Assembly (NCBI GenBank): GCA_015655165.1
Contig: JAATFN010000062.1
Location: 1 to 6,394 of the forward strand
From: Betaproteobacteria bacterium
GTDB lineage: Bacteria > Pseudomonadota > Gammaproteobacteria > Burkholderiales > Burkholderiaceae_D
DNA: 6,394 bases
Direction: 5' to 3'
Shown: piece after piece, positions 6,025-6,394 of the stretch
Layout: the number at the start of each line of letters is the position of its first letter
How positions within the stretch are numbered: position 1 is the first letter of the stretch
Made by a program: the position numbers and the translations under genes
The notes under the pieces: model-generated
What the model was told of the DNA's origin: nothing
Seen by the model: only the letters and a program-made list of their open reading frames with translations
The model's database searches: none

Positions 6025-6394
6025 ATGAAAGCAATCACGTTACATGCCCCAGGTGGCCTGGACAATCTGAAACTCACCGATCTGCCAGACCCGGGCGCTC
6101 CCGCATCTGGCGAGATACGTGTCAGACTGTATGCCAGCTCCTTGAATTACCACGATCTACTGGTTGTCACCAGCACGCCCTCGATAAAAGACAAACTGAT
6201 CCCGATGGCCGATGGGGCCGGTGTTGTCGAAGCAGTCGGAGACGGTGTCACCGAATTTTCTGTAGGAGACCATGTCGTCTCCTGTTTCTTCCCGTACTGG
6301 CAAAATGGCAGGCCAATTAGCGGCGATTTTGCCCAGGTACCGGGCGACGGGATTGACGGTTATGCACGCGAATATGTTGTCACGCCTGCGACAT
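6025..6394 (+). CDS. Zinc-independent MDR (quinone oxidoreductase-like) dehydrogenase, N-terminal part (runs off the right edge)
   Basis: From ATG 6025 the frame is open for 123 codons to the edge. The sequence is the GroES-like catalytic domain of the medium-chain dehydrogenase/reductase superfamily: MKAITLHAPGGLDNLKL at the start, SLNYHDLLV (39-47), and the loop MADGAGVVEAVGDGV (61-75) followed by FSVGDHVV (78-85). In zinc alcohol dehydrogenases these positions hold Cys and a GHE motif; here they are NYHDL and ADGAG, so the catalytic zinc ligands are absent. That fits quinone oxidoreductase-like members that reduce quinones or enones with NAD(P)H. The Rossmann cofactor domain lies beyond the window. 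AAGGA at 6013-6017 is the likely ribosome site. The gene is divergent from the HxlR regulator by 133 bases and is its probable target. Confidence 0.9.
   Translation, partial: MKAITLHAPGGLDNLKLTDLPDPGAPASGEIRVRLYASSLNYHDLLVVTSTPSIKDKLIPMADGAGVVEAVGDGVTEFSVGDHVVSCFFPYWQNGRPISGDFAQVPGDGIDGYAREYVVTPAT

Overview
The window looks like an accessory stretch of a proteobacterial chromosome. The protein styles (DHA2-family exporter, MmyB-type XRE regulator, HxlR regulator, a small lipoprotein ending GYCRD) fit a betaproteobacterium, perhaps Burkholderiales or a neighbour, with moderate G+C. That assignment is inference from protein style only; no rRNA or tRNA is present to anchor it.

Layout. 1-468 (-): N-terminal 156 residues of a short-chain dehydrogenase/reductase (SDR), cut by the left edge. 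469-887: a 419-bp divergent intergenic region. It holds a likely one-ended insertion-sequence remnant with TGACCCA-type direct repeats, a 42-bp nested palindrome and a perfect 22-bp operator-like palindrome. 888-1274 (+): MerR-family regulator. 1320-2795 (-): 14-segment DHA2 major-facilitator drug exporter. 2894-3703 (+): XRE/MmyB-type regulator, divergent from the exporter. 3710-4117 (-): small lipoprotein. 4413-5450 (+): DUF1016/YhcG PD-(D/E)XK nuclease gene broken by one in-frame TAA at codon 31. 5529-5891 (-): HxlR-family regulator. 6025-6394 (+): N-terminal 123 residues of a zinc-independent MDR (quinone oxidoreductase-like) dehydrogenase, cut by the right edge.

How it works together. 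Three regulator/effector pairs are each arranged head to head: MerR with the SDR, XRE/MmyB with the exporter, HxlR with the MDR oxidoreductase. Each shared upstream region contains inverted repeats that could be operators. The natural reading is a cluster of small, independently controlled stress or detoxification modules that reduce reactive carbonyls or quinones and export toxic compounds. The lipoprotein and the broken nuclease gene sit between modules and have no clear link to them. I saw no CRISPR array, tRNA, rRNA or complete mobile element, and I do not see a clearly new multi-gene system. The most notable items are the nonsense-interrupted but otherwise intact nuclease gene and the IS-end/promoter mosaic upstream of the SDR.
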